From NCBI RefSeq assembly GCF_014905175.1, contig NC_057790.1, positions 23,710,469 to 23,774,468 of the forward strand: a stretch of 64,000 nt of DNA. Reading direction: 5' to 3'. The notes beneath the pieces are model-generated. The model had not been told where the DNA came from. It was given only the letters and a program-made list of their open reading frames with translations, and made no database searches. Shown piece by piece: positions 50,099-61,600 of this stretch; position 1 is the stretch's first letter; every line of letters begins with the position of its first letter. This DNA is from Aphidius gifuensis. Taxonomy: Eukaryota > Arthropoda > Insecta > Hymenoptera > Braconidae. A program made the position numbers and the translations under genes.

Positions 50099-51481
50099 TA
50101 AGTATACCGCTTGTTTAAGGATTTCTCCTGCATGACATAAAAAAAATAAATGGCTCAAGGAATATAATGCGTATAATATTGTTAATATCTCTTGAGAAAA
50201 TGTCAATTTTCCTCTAGCTGCATTCTGTAAAATTTTTGATTATTAATTATTATATTTAGAAATTAATTAAATGAAATTCTTCATTCGGTTCAATGACATA
50301 CACCAAGTAACAAATATCCTTGAACTGTAAAATTCAAACAGCTAGATAATAATTGAATGAGTAGAATTTTATTGAGACATTTTTCTAATTCTGTAGAAAA
50401 CCTATACATAATTACATAATACTTTATTTCATTTTTCTTTAAATTAAATTCTTAGTTAGTATTTAATTATTACTAATAATAAATTATTTTTTATATTTTC
50501 AAACCTTATTAATTTTTGATGTCTTTTAATAATATATTTTAATTTTTTTAATAAATTTTCATAATCATTATTAATATTACGTATTATTTCTTGTAAAATT
50601 ATGAGTTGACCGATTAAATGAAATATTAAAAATACACAAAAACTATCAAATACGACATACATGGTTATACCCATTATTGTCGCATACCATTGGACCACAT
50701 AGTGTATGACAAATATTGTTCTGCTTTTATGAACATCATATGGAATATAAGAAACCCAAACGAGATCAATTGTTAATCTTGAATCAGGAGTATTTTTTTT
50801 ATCAATTTCCATATTTGCATATTTCTAGATTTGAAAAATAAATATAAATTAATATAAATAAACTGATTTTCTATATGTATAACAAGTTTATACCTGGGCA
50901 ATTGTACCAGCGATACAAGCAAACCATACTGTTAAAAATGATAAAAATGATATATCTCTTGATATATTTGCATATTTTTTAACAACATGATAATAACCTG
51001 CTGCTATTGACTCATTCCAATCATTTGAAATTTCATTATACATCTTGATAAACACTGGTAATTAATAATACTCGAGTAAATTTCAAAAAAATTTTATCAA
51101 ATTAAATATATATAAATTTACTTTACCATTTTTGTAATAAAAAATGACTATAATTTTTAAAACTGAAGTTATAAACATCAAATTTGTTGCTGCACTGTAT
51201 ACGGCTCCAAAAATAATTTTTAAAATAATATAATCCTAAAAAACGAGGTATATAAACACATACTATTATCAAAATAGCATTAATTATAACTTGACATATT
51301 TTAATCATTGATAGATTTTCATTTGGCCATCCTCCAACAATGTCCATATTTATTTTAATCCATTTATATGAATCTCGAAAATCTAGCAAACGTAGAAAAA
51401 TAAATAATTTATTTCACAATCAAATTTTTTTTTTCAAACAAAATTCAATGTACCATTTTTTTTATCTATCGATGCTTTCAT
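49719..51481 (-). pseudogene. Odorant receptor OR-K, probable pseudogene (frameshift in exon 2)
   Basis: Most exons are intact: NEISNDWNESIAAGYYHVV, TPDSRLTIDLVWVSYIPYD with HLIGQLIILQ, LLIQLLSSCLNF, ARGKLTFSQEILTILYAL, SENIGYAAYETQWYNFKK and KASFSYLSVLLATKDK, with a stop at 49719. Two problems are visible. The start codon used by paralogues (ATGGATAAA) is ATAGATAAA here, although an in-frame ATG four codons upstream (51481) could replace it. More seriously, exon 2 has lost 2 bp near 51208-51212 relative to OR-G: FKNYLDGAVY becomes FKNYFWSRIQ, and the phase at the exon-2 donor no longer fits exon 3. The lesion is single and small, so a sequencing or assembly error, or a segregating null allele, is possible. 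Confidence 0.75.
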
Positions 51482-52036
51482 AATGAGGAATAGAACAAAA
51501 CTAAAGTTAATATCTTTCTTATCATATTTTTTTTTATCTATCATTTCAAGAATTTTTGAATTTTTTTTTTTAATAATATTTTATTTATAAAGGTGCATGA
51601 AAAAAAAAATATCATGCGATGGGTCATATTTACCTCAAGTTGATAATTTATTATTAATCTCGTGAATTCTTTATAAGATGTATAGCCAGACATTAACTGT
51701 ACATTATACTGTCATTTTTTTTTCTTTGTATTCACTTGTTATCAGTCTATCGGTTAATGTTTCTATCGTCGCACATGTATGTATTTATGTATCATATACT
51801 TTTGAAAATTTTTCAACTATTTAAATACTTTTCAAATAGTTTCACTTACAAATTAAATATATAATAGTGATGTCTCTAAAAAAATTAAAAACTGCAAATA
51901 AATTTATGAAATTAATTGTTTTTTCCTTTTTTTTTCTGCTTTCAAATTCGTGAGCAATAAAAATAATATAGTAATATTAGTTAATTTTAGTTTTTTATTT
52001 ATATAATATTTACAATTCCTTCCAATTACTTCAATA
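51482..52036. promoter_or_regulatory. OR-K upstream region, homologous to that of OR-B
   Basis: CATGCG at 51613-51618, TTATTATTAATCTCGTGAAT near 51649 and TCTATCGTCGCACATGTATG near 51762 all have counterparts in the same order above OR-B. The duplicated unit therefore carried its upstream DNA. No gene. Confidence 0.45.
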
Positions 52037-53778
52037 TCAATTACTTTTCATAGCCAATAAAACTGATAGATAACTAAGTGAGCTTCGAATTATCTACACA
52101 ATAAATAAATATAATTATAAATAATAAATTTTTAATTATAACAAATATAATTTGCAATATAAAAATAAATTTTATTTACTGTTAAAAAAAGTGATAAATC
52201 CATAGTGATATTGTAATAACCTATTTTTGTTGGTTTAAATTGTTTATAACCAATTATTAGCAATGTACGAGCATTTTTATAATTAAGAATTGTCCAATTA
52301 GATTCATAAACAGCATATCCAATTTTAGCATTCTAATTTTGAAAAAAACAAACAGTTTCTACTATATTTTTTTCAATTTTTTAAAATATTTTTCAAGTAC
52401 TTACAAATTCATTCAACATCTGACAAACATAACAGTGAATAAATAAATGACTAAATATTAAAAGTTGAAGACAACATGGAAATATCAATTGAAAAATATT
52501 AAACTCTCCCCTTTCAATAATCTAAAATTAATATACACATAAAATATAATTTTAAATGTGAAAAATCAATTTGAAAAAAATAAAAATACCCACAGTAATT
52601 ATAAAAAAACCTTGAACACACAAAGTCACTGTACAACCGATTGTTTCCAAAAAAAAATATGCACCAAAACAATTATTAATTTTTTTCGATATCCTTTATA
52701 AATTAAAAATAAAAAAAGATGATATTTATATTTAAATAAAATATAACAACTATACTTACTTTTCCAATTTTTCATGTAATTTAATAATATTTTTAAGCTT
52801 GATATTAAAATTATTATTCACTAATTTATAATCATCAGATTCATTACAAATATTTTTTAGTTTAATTTTTACACGAGTTAATTGACCACATAGGTGCATT
52901 ACCATTGTTACAATAACACTGTCTGTTATTGTATATACAACAGGTCCAACAACTGTAGAAAAATTAATAAATATATAAAATCATAATTAAGTGAGTCATT
53001 TTTTTTTCCACAAAACTAACCACTTGCATAAAGCTGCACACAGTAATTTAAAAAAAAAAATGTTAAATTATTCATTAATTTATTTGAAACAGCAGCAATA
53101 ACCCAAACACCTTTTGTATACAAACGAGGATCTGTTTTATTTAAAACACGAGATTCAGAATCAAAAATTTCCTGAATTTTTAAAAATAATTATAAAATTA
53201 TATACAAAACATTAACTGATTTATCAATCGATACATAATCAAATTTATATTTAATTTATTTTTAAAATATATATAATAAATTTTTAATATATACCTGTGA
53301 GATAAATCCAGTTGTAATCGATAACCAAGCAACGATTGATGAAACAACCGACACATGATGACTATATTTTACATAATAATTAATTGCTCTAAATTCTTCA
53401 ATTGGTATTTTTTCATTCCAATCATTTTTCATACTTTCAATAATATCTGAAAGCTCTATTATAATTGAGTTTATAATTTACATGCGTATGTATTTATTAT
53501 TTTTATGTAAATTCACCTTTTCTTTTGATACTTAATATTAACATTTTTGAAATAGCCATTGCAAATGGTACATGAGTTGATAAACTTTGTGCAACGACAT
53601 TCATGTCATTCCATAAAATAACAAGTACAAATAAACGTGGAATTTCAAGACCAATTAATACACCAAATGCATGAATAAAACCCCAATAATTATTCATTTT
53701 TTTTTCATCTTTTTCAGGCCAAAGTCCAAATAAGTTTAAATGAAATTTACTCCAGCCAATTTCGTAGTTGAAAATCAT
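52037..53778 (-). CDS. Odorant receptor OR-L (7tm_6, L/M subgroup)
   Basis: The stop is at 52037 after RSSLSYLSVLLAMKSN; the start is taken as the ATG at 53778 (MIFNYEIGWSKFHLNLFGLWP). Segments: IPRLFVLVILWNDMNVVAQ, IESMKNDWNEKIPIEEF, ESRVLNKTDPRLYTKGVWVI, HLCGQLTRVKIKLKNIC, ISKKINNCFGAYFFLETIGC, RGEFNIFQLIF and NAKIGYAVYESNW. Two structural oddities: an extra intron (about 52955-53018) splits the exon that is single in the other copies, at LYAS|VVGPV. The usual first mini-exon (MKLNS at about 53822) has no acceptor before exon 2, so translation probably starts inside exon 2. Frames are otherwise open. OR-M is the nearest relative. It is probably a functional odorant receptor, with some doubt over its N terminus. 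Confidence 0.85.
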
Positions 53779-53970
53779 TTTTATTATAATTTTATTTTAT
53801 ACCTGAATTTAATTTCATATTATATATGTGTTTTGTTTAATAGCGGAATAGTAAATGATGCTCTCGCTAAACAATACACTCGATCGATATTTACTTGCTA
53901 CTTTTTTTTTTTTCTTTTTTTTCCTATAACTATCAATTTCTCATAAATTCAAAAAAACTAGAGTCATTGA

Positions 53971-53984
53971 ATTATGCGCATAAT
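53971..53984. promoter_or_regulatory. Palindrome ATTATGCGCATAAT upstream of OR-L
   Basis: The same perfect 14-bp palindrome as upstream of OR-I, again followed by GATGCTTCAT and, further on, AATCGATTA and a GGGAGGGTT-like stretch. It lies about 190 bp above the OR-L start. Conservation between two divergent receptors suggests a functional site. Confidence 0.5.
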
Positions 53985-54457
53985 GATGCTTCATCAATTT
54001 TTATTCACTACGGTGAATAAAAAAATTTCATAATCGATTATAGTAAACAGAAAAAAAGGGAGGGTTCATACAAGTGTCTAGTTAAAATGTGCAAAAAAAA
54101 AACTACCTGATGAATAAGATATTCTTAAACATAAAACTTGTGATAAAAACGTTAAATTATCATAAGAAAAATAAGCATAATAATAATTAATTTAATTAAA
54201 CTCAAAATTAGTATATACATACACTGAAAAAAAAATTAATTTTAAATGTAATCAACAATAAAAAATTTAAAATAATTCTTTAATAAAAAAGTGAGTTTGG
54301 AATAATTTCAAACAATGTGATACATTAAATTGGATGGATACATTTTGTGATAATAAGATAACGTTTGTGATCTGCAAATATTTGCAGTAAAAAAAAAAAT
54401 TGTTATACAAGATAATAAAATATACTAAATTAAACAAATAAATGGCAAAATTTTAAC
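53985..54457. other. Intergenic OR-L / serine protease homologue
   Basis: AT-rich. It includes the remainder of the OR-I-like upstream block (to about 54070). No gene seen. Confidence 0.5.
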
Positions 54458-55487
54458 TCAGTAATTTTCAATAATTTGTTCAATCCAACCACGATAAAAT
54501 GGAAATATTTTTGTAAAAAGAATTGTATTAATTTGATTTTGAAAAATAACAGAAATAACTCCAATAATTTCTCCATCACGAATTAATCCACCCCCACCAT
54601 CACCCTGAAAAAAAAAAAAATTATAAAAACCTTTATCTCTATACAAAATATACATATATAATGTATATAATTATAAAATTAAATATTATACCAATGTCAT
54701 AGTATTAGTTGGATATATTGATGTCGCACAACTCTGATGAACACCCCGATAAGTTGAATAATCAAGAAGATAATTTTCACAGACACGTGAACCCTCAATT
54801 TTCATTTCTATTCTTTGAAGATATCTCATGGATTCATGTATCTCAAAAGAATCATCACCCCATCCACAAGATTTTACAATTGTTTTTGGTAATCTTGGAA
54901 AACGTGGTAAGTCAATTTTTCGAATTGTCAATATGTTAAGCATAATTTGTGTTTCAAGCTATCAATAAAAATATGAAAAAATAAATATAAAAATGAAGTA
55001 ATAAATTTTACATATACATAAAATAAATATTTTATTATTCAACAAACTCGTAAGATTGCAATGTCATCTATCCAAAATAATCTTGGGTTATAATCAGGAT
55101 GATAAATGACATATTTAACATTGTGATATGTACCCATTCCGAATTTATCATATTTATCATTTGTTCCCATTAAAACACGTAAATTTCCTGCTATTTGAAC
55201 GAGATCAAATAAAACACAACTTGCAGATATGAGAATATGATAATCTGTAATAATACTTCCTCCACAAATATGATGTCCAGCATATTGGAGGCTTACTTGA
55301 TAAGGAAATTCACCCAAAACAGCTAACTGTCCACCCAAAATTTTACTCGCCTCTTTACCATGGGAATCTATAATTAAAAATAAAATATTGTTATAGTATA
55401 TTGATAATTTTTTAATGGTTTTATATACTTACTTGTGGTTATAATTAAAAACACTGTGCAAAATAATATTAATATTGTATACTTCAT
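54458..55487 (-). CDS. Catalytically inactive S1 serine protease homologue, secreted, 262 aa
   Basis: Four exons in frame: 55487-55433, 55367-55048, 54958-54692 and 54604-54458. A hydrophobic signal peptide (MKYTILILFCTVFLIITT) precedes an activation-like junction KILGG and the chymotrypsin fold. The His57 position reads SASC instead of AAHC (Ser68). Asp102 is kept in DDIAILR (Asp120). The Ser195 motif GDSGGP reads GDGGGG (Gly217). Two of three catalytic residues are lost, so no proteolysis is expected. The Cys42-Cys58 pair is present, but cysteines usual near 191, 201 and 220 are missing. Such homologues act as binding partners or regulators, for example in melanisation cascades; venom use is known in some wasps, but nothing here shows it. 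It sits between OR-L and OR-M on the same strand. The frame is fully open, so it is not an obvious pseudogene. Confidence 0.88.
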
Positions 55488-55961
55488 CTTTTTTTCAGTA
55501 CTAATTGAAATAATTTGATGAAAAAAAATGACTAAATATATTTAAATGTGTCTCGTTTTAAAGCCAGTCATAAATATAAAATTAAAAAAAAAATACTTTA
55601 GAGTCATTTTTAGATGAGACTCACACTACACGTGTCATTTTTGATATCTTATTTCTTGAACAATTTGTATGATTATTATCTTGTGGTATTAAAAATATAA
55701 TTTTAATTGGTCCATTTATATTTGGTCTAGTATCTCAAGATTATTTTATTTTATTATTTGTTATCAAACACAATGATAGCAATTTTTAAAAAAAGTCAAC
55801 AAACATGTTATAAAGAGCTAGAAAAAATTTTAAAAAATAAAAAAAAATTATACACTCTATATAAAAGATAAAAAAATAAAATATACAATATAAATTTATA
55901 AAAAAAATAATATTGTAATTTTATTTTAAAATTTTAAAATATATATTTTATAAAAATATTA
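55488..55961. other. Intergenic serine protease homologue / OR-M
   Basis: Promoter side of the protease homologue and 3' side of OR-M. AT-rich with no gene recognised. Confidence 0.5.
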
Positions 55962-57693
55962 TTATATTTGATGATTTTTCATTGCCCACAAAACTGACAA
56001 AAAACTAAGTGATGTTTTAATTATCTGTAATGAAAATATTATCTAACTCATTAATAATAATAAATTAAATAAATTATTAAAATTAATAATAATATTTACA
56101 GATAAAAATAATTGCAAATTGACATCGACAAATCCTCCAACTGTAATTGACATTGGATGAAATTGTGTATGGCCAATCATCAGCAACAATTTCGCATCTT
56201 TATAATGAATATTTGTCCATCGTGATTTGTACATGGCCAATCCAATTTCACTTGACTTTTATAGTATAAACATAATTAATATAATTTTTGATTATTTAAA
56301 ATATTAATGAATAATTATTTTTTCATACAGTTACATGAAGATTATGACAATAGTAACAATTAATAAACAAATGTCCCATGACCAATATTTGTACAGCAAT
56401 TGAAAATAATACTTGAAATATATTCAACTGTCCTCCTTCAATTACCTTAAAAAAATATTAATTATTTAAATTAAAAATATCAATACAATAAATTATTTAA
56501 TTTTTAATTTTTAATTATTCACCGAAAATGTTGCTAGACCTTGTAAACATAAAGTTCCTGCACATATAATTGATTCAAATGCAAATGTCATTTTGAAAAT
56601 ATTGTCAATTTCTTTAGCCATTCTTGGTGTAAAATAAATGAATAAAATGATTTTAAAAAATATATAAATTATTAAAACAATTAAATAATACTTACTGATT
56701 TAATTTTTCATGACGTTGTACAATTTTTTTTAAATTATCATGAAAATCATGAGGTGTTGAGTTCATTGAATAATTATCATCACACAAATTTTGAAGTTTA
56801 ACATGAATGCACTTTATTTGTCCACATAAATGAATTATCAAACTTGTTATAAAACTATTACCGTAAATTACAGAACTAACAACAGATGTATACAATTGTA
56901 ATAATAACATAATTGTATAATTAGTTGTATTATTATTATTTAAATTCCACGGTAAATAAACAACCCAAAGTAAATTCATTGACAAACGTGAATCTGAATT
57001 TTCGATAATACGAGTTTCTAAATTATACCATTTCTTTTGATATAAATATAAAATTAAAAATATTAAAATTATATTATTTACAAGTGGTGTAAAAATTTTT
57101 AAATTATTAATTGTACTTGAACAATGAAACCAATAATTGCAGCACTCCAGCCAAATATTGTTCCGATAATCGATAAAACACGATTTGTTTTTGCAAATAA
57201 TTTCATTATTTTAAATTCTTTTATTGACAATTCATCAAGCCTCCAATTATCTTCAATGTCATTTAAAATACTAGCCAATTCTTAAAATAGACGAAGAATT
57301 AATTAAAAAAATATTTACAAGTGCGGATAAATTAATTTAATTTTACCTTTTTTTTTTAAACTTAAAACTGATAATTTAATGATGACCATTAAAAATGGAA
57401 GATGAGTTGATAATGTTTGTATCATAATATCATAATCACCCCATAATATTAACAATGCGGCAAATCGGGGTATTGTTAATACAAAAAAAATACAAGCTGC
57501 GTGAAATAAACCCCAATTTAATTTTTTTTTATCAGGCCAAAGACCGAATAATTTTAAATGAAATTTGTTCCATCCTATTTCATAATTAAAACCTGTTTAT
57601 GTAATAATATTTATTTAATCATTTTATATATAAATAAATAGAAGGTTTTATGTGTACAATAAAAATGAGTATACCATTATTATTTGATAACAT
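55962..57693 (-). CDS. Odorant receptor OR-M (7tm_6, L/M subgroup)
   Basis: Eight exons run from MLSNNN at 57693 to KTSLSFLSVLWAMKNHQI and a stop at 55962. Segments: FNYEIGWNKFHLKLFGLWP, IPRFAALLILWGDYDIMIQ, LNDIEDNWRLDELSIKEF, KWYNLETRIIENSDSRLS with LLWVVYLPWNLN and HLCGQIKCIHVKLQNLC, AKEIDNIFKMTFAFESIICA, GGQLNIFQVLFSIAVQ and SSEIGLAMYKSRWTNIHYKD. No disabling change; Lys runs coded by poly-A keep frame. It is the nearest relative of OR-L but retains the mini first exon that OR-L has lost. It is the most upstream member of the array on the minus strand. It probably encodes an odorant receptor. Confidence 0.9.
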
Positions 57694-58688
57694 AATATGT
57701 TTAGCTTATGATCGTCGAGGAAACACTGTCGTTCAAGGGGATTAATTTTATCGATTGATTTCGAAATTTGTAACTCGACAGCATGCGCTGTATTTATTAT
57801 GCAAATTATCATTCAATTTTTTTCTTTTTTTTTTTTTTTTTGCATTCATTAATAATAGAAGAATTCATGGAAATGCACAATTGGACATAACTTATGTCAC
57901 ATAAGGTGAAATAAATTTTTTATAAGGTAAAATGTTACAAAGAAAAAAAATTCGAAACAATTTTTTCGTTGTCATTATGATATAACAAAAAATAATAAGC
58001 ATAATTATTATTTACATGAATATGAAATATTTAAATTTAGAAAACTGAATCTAATAATTTATTTAGTAACATAAAAAAAATATTACATCAATTAGAAAGT
58101 CAACAGTGGTCAGTGTGTGAAAATAAATTTGAAAAAAAAATAAACAATTTATATTTTAAATAGATAATATAATAATTATTTTTTTTAAGGATTATTATTA
58201 ATAAATAATTTTTCATATCAAGTTTATTTTCTTAATTCAATTATTTATTTTTTTTTTTTTTTATTAAAAATTATTATTAAACTTAGAAATAAAACAAAAA
58301 AAAATTCAAACACAATAATTGATGGTTCGATTTTTCAATAATAATTTAATAAAAACAATAATAATTTAATAGTTGAAAGAAAAAAAAATGAACCAAAATA
58401 AATATATATAACTTAGTTTACTTAGTGTATTTTTAAATATAATTTTGAAACATAAAAAAAAAATATAAGCAATATATTTTGCAGTCTATTGTGTGAAATT
58501 TAAACGCATATTTAAAAAAAAAAAAACATTTTTTTTCCTTTAATTTATTTATCTATTCAAATGAATATATATAATTTAAAAAAAAAAAAGATTATCTTTT
58601 TAAGTTGCTGACTAAAATTTTTCATGTTGATATAAATATGTGTCAACATATTTATTTATTTATTTAATTTATAAATTAATATAATATT
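57694..58688. other. Intergenic OR-M / unknown secreted protein gene
   Basis: Contains GCATGCGC at 57781-57788, about 90 bp above the OR-M start, matching the core upstream of other ORs. The rest is AT-rich with poly-A and poly-T runs and no gene. Confidence 0.45.
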
Positions 58689-61600
58689 TCAAGTTGAAAT
58701 ATTTGGTGTTTTTCGACAGTTAAATTTTGAACAATCATTTTGTCTAACAGCTTCCATGACATCATTAAAATGGCTTGTTACTTGATCCTGTTGACTCTTC
58801 TTAATCCTGTCAATAATTAATAAATATTATTTTAACAACAATACCATTTCATACAACAGTTATAATTTTATTTGTGAAAGCGTTTAAAAAAAGTGTCACG
58901 TTGTAATTTGATGCACACGCACAAATAATTCTTTTCATTGTTAATTTACTGTTTTGAATAATAATAATAATTACTTTCCAATTACATTTAATTATGAAAT
59001 TGTTAAATTAAAGAATATAAAAATTTAATAAATAATTTAATTATGAGCTTGATTAAATGTCAAGAAAGAAAGAAAAAGAAATTAATTTTAAAAAATAATT
59101 CGTAAAATTATAGATATGATTTATTGAGAATATAAAGATTCTTTTAATTTTTATTATGTGAATTTTTTCATTTTTAAAATCTTCATTTATTAAAACATTT
59201 TACACGATGTAGTGAAACTGTGCTAAGAGTTAGTGGGACGTATGGTGCGTGTGAGCGAAAGCCGACGAAGAAAGTTATCCGAGTTTTTTACAGTTGAGCA
59301 AACCTTCTCATTGATTTAATATTAGAAATACATATTATACAAGTGTTTACAAAAACATGAATCAACTCGGTTAATAATAACAATAAATAACTAATTTTTA
59401 AATTTAAAAAAAAAAAATACAAGTAAACAATGTTAAATAATTTTAATGAAAATAATATTTTTAAAAAATTATTGAAAACTTACGTGTTTAAAAAAATTTC
59501 CATTTTTTTTTCCATTAAAATTTTACTATCCTGTCCTCGTTTTATCATAGTATTGCAAAAAAATTTTTTGGCACATTGTGTATTTGTCCAATTATCAGAT
59601 TGAAAATTAGCATCAACTGATAATTCTAAATTTTTTAAATTTTGATATACATCAACATCATCAATATTTCTACGTTTTCTGATATTTAAATTATTAAAAA
59701 ATTCATCATTAATATTATCATCATCATTATCATTAATTAAAAAAAATATATTATTATTATTTTTCATTGATGAATCATCAAATGTATCAATTTTTTTCAT
59801 TCTTTTATTTCTAATTAAATTTTCCATATTTTCATCAGCATTAAATACATCAAGATAATCAAAACTACGTTTTTTTCTATCATTTTTTTTTTGTTTATTA
59901 CTATCATCATCATCATCTTGATGATAATTAATTTGATGATCAATTATTGGATTATTTAAATTTAATGAACGTTTGTTATTTAGTGTATATTGTTGGTTAT
60001 CATTTGATCTTTTGAGTACATCAACATCAAGATAACGACCAACAGCAACAGCACCAATACCAAGTGCAGCACCAGATGCAACAAGACCCAATGCTGGTAT
60101 TAATATTGATGTACCAGTTGCAACACTACCACTTTTATCTTGTGCTATTGATTTTTCATTGTTATTTAATAAACCAAGATTTTTAGATATTTTATTTGTT
60201 GCTTCAACAAGTGGATCAATAACTGGTTTTGTTAATTGTGTAACATGTTTTTTAACATTTTCAGTTAATTTTATCCAAAATGGCTGTTCAATATTATGTT
60301 TTAAACCATAAAAATGTTGATTTGGATAATAATTTTTATTATTATATGAATCAATTATATTTTTATCATTTAATACATATTTTTTTTTATGTCTTTGTTC
60401 AGTAAATGAATTTTGATTATCTGGAAAATTATCTGGTATTTGTTTTTTTTCATATTTTATTATTTTAACTGGTTGTACACCAAGTTCTGGATGTGCATAT
60501 TGTAATACTGGTGTACGTGTACCTGATTTTAATGATAATGATGACGAAGACGAAGATGATGATGAAGACAATGATGGTGATGATGATGATGATGATATTT
60601 TATGATTATCAGATGTATATACTGATGATGTTGGATATGATTGTGTACCTTCTGGATGTAGCATACGTTTTTGTATTGGTGAACGATAATTGTCATTATT
60701 TGTTTCATAAACATCAGCATTTAATGCTCTATTTTGATGACTTGTTGGATCCCACTCGTAGTAGACATTCCTTGGTTGTTCATTGTAATCATGGCCAAAC
60801 CTGCGAAGCCAGATTTCCGGGGTTAACGCCTGTTGGTGGGTGCTGTTTAAAATAATAGTTTCTGTCTGTCTGTCTGTTATGTTTTTTTTTTTTTTTTTTT
60901 TATATATTTTTAGATTTTAATTTTTGATTTATTGTTGTTTTATTATAATTTGTTTTGTAATAAAATGTCTTAGAGAATATTTTTTCTTAAACAAAATAAT
61001 TTGAAAAAATATTCTCTTTGTACTTGATAAAAAAGGAAAATAGAAATTTTTTTTTAAAAAACACTCACCTTCTATTGACATCTTGGAAGAATTTTTCAAA
61101 TCTTTTTTTCTCATCTGCACTGTCATCATGATATGTTGGTGTTGTTATTGCTGCTGTTGGTGTTGTTGTTGTTTCAATTTTTTTATCAATTTTTTGAATT
61201 GTATTTGTGACGAGTGTATTATTAACAACTCTGGCATTTCTCCATACTTGAACTTTATCAATTGGTTCATCTGGTACACGTATACCATGAATAACTGGTG
61301 TACCATCTGAATCCAATGACATTGGTCGTCTTTTTGTTAATGATTTAACATTTATTTCTGATCTTATTGTTATTTCTGGTGGTACATCTTTACCACCACG
61401 ATTTTTTGATAAATTTGCACCAATATTTGTGCGTTTTGATGGTCTTGATTGATGTGGAATAACACGATAACTACCTTTACCATTATTATCTTTATTTTCA
61501 ATTAAACGTTCTTCACGATTTTTAAAATTTCTTGCAAATAAAAGACCGTTATTTGGGCTATCATCAATTGATGATTTTGTTGTATCTGGTGGTAATGGTT

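Noticed and set aside
54709..54939. 76-codon plus-strand frame
   Set aside because: It is antisense to exon 3 of the serine protease homologue, which has clear fold motifs.
54458..55487. Calling the S1 gene a pseudogene
   Set aside because: Catalytic residues are lost, but signal peptide, splice sites and frame are intact. A non-catalytic homologue fits better than decay.
60493..60855. 120-codon Met-rich plus-strand frame
   Set aside because: It is antisense to the poly-Ser and following coding region of the unknown secreted protein.
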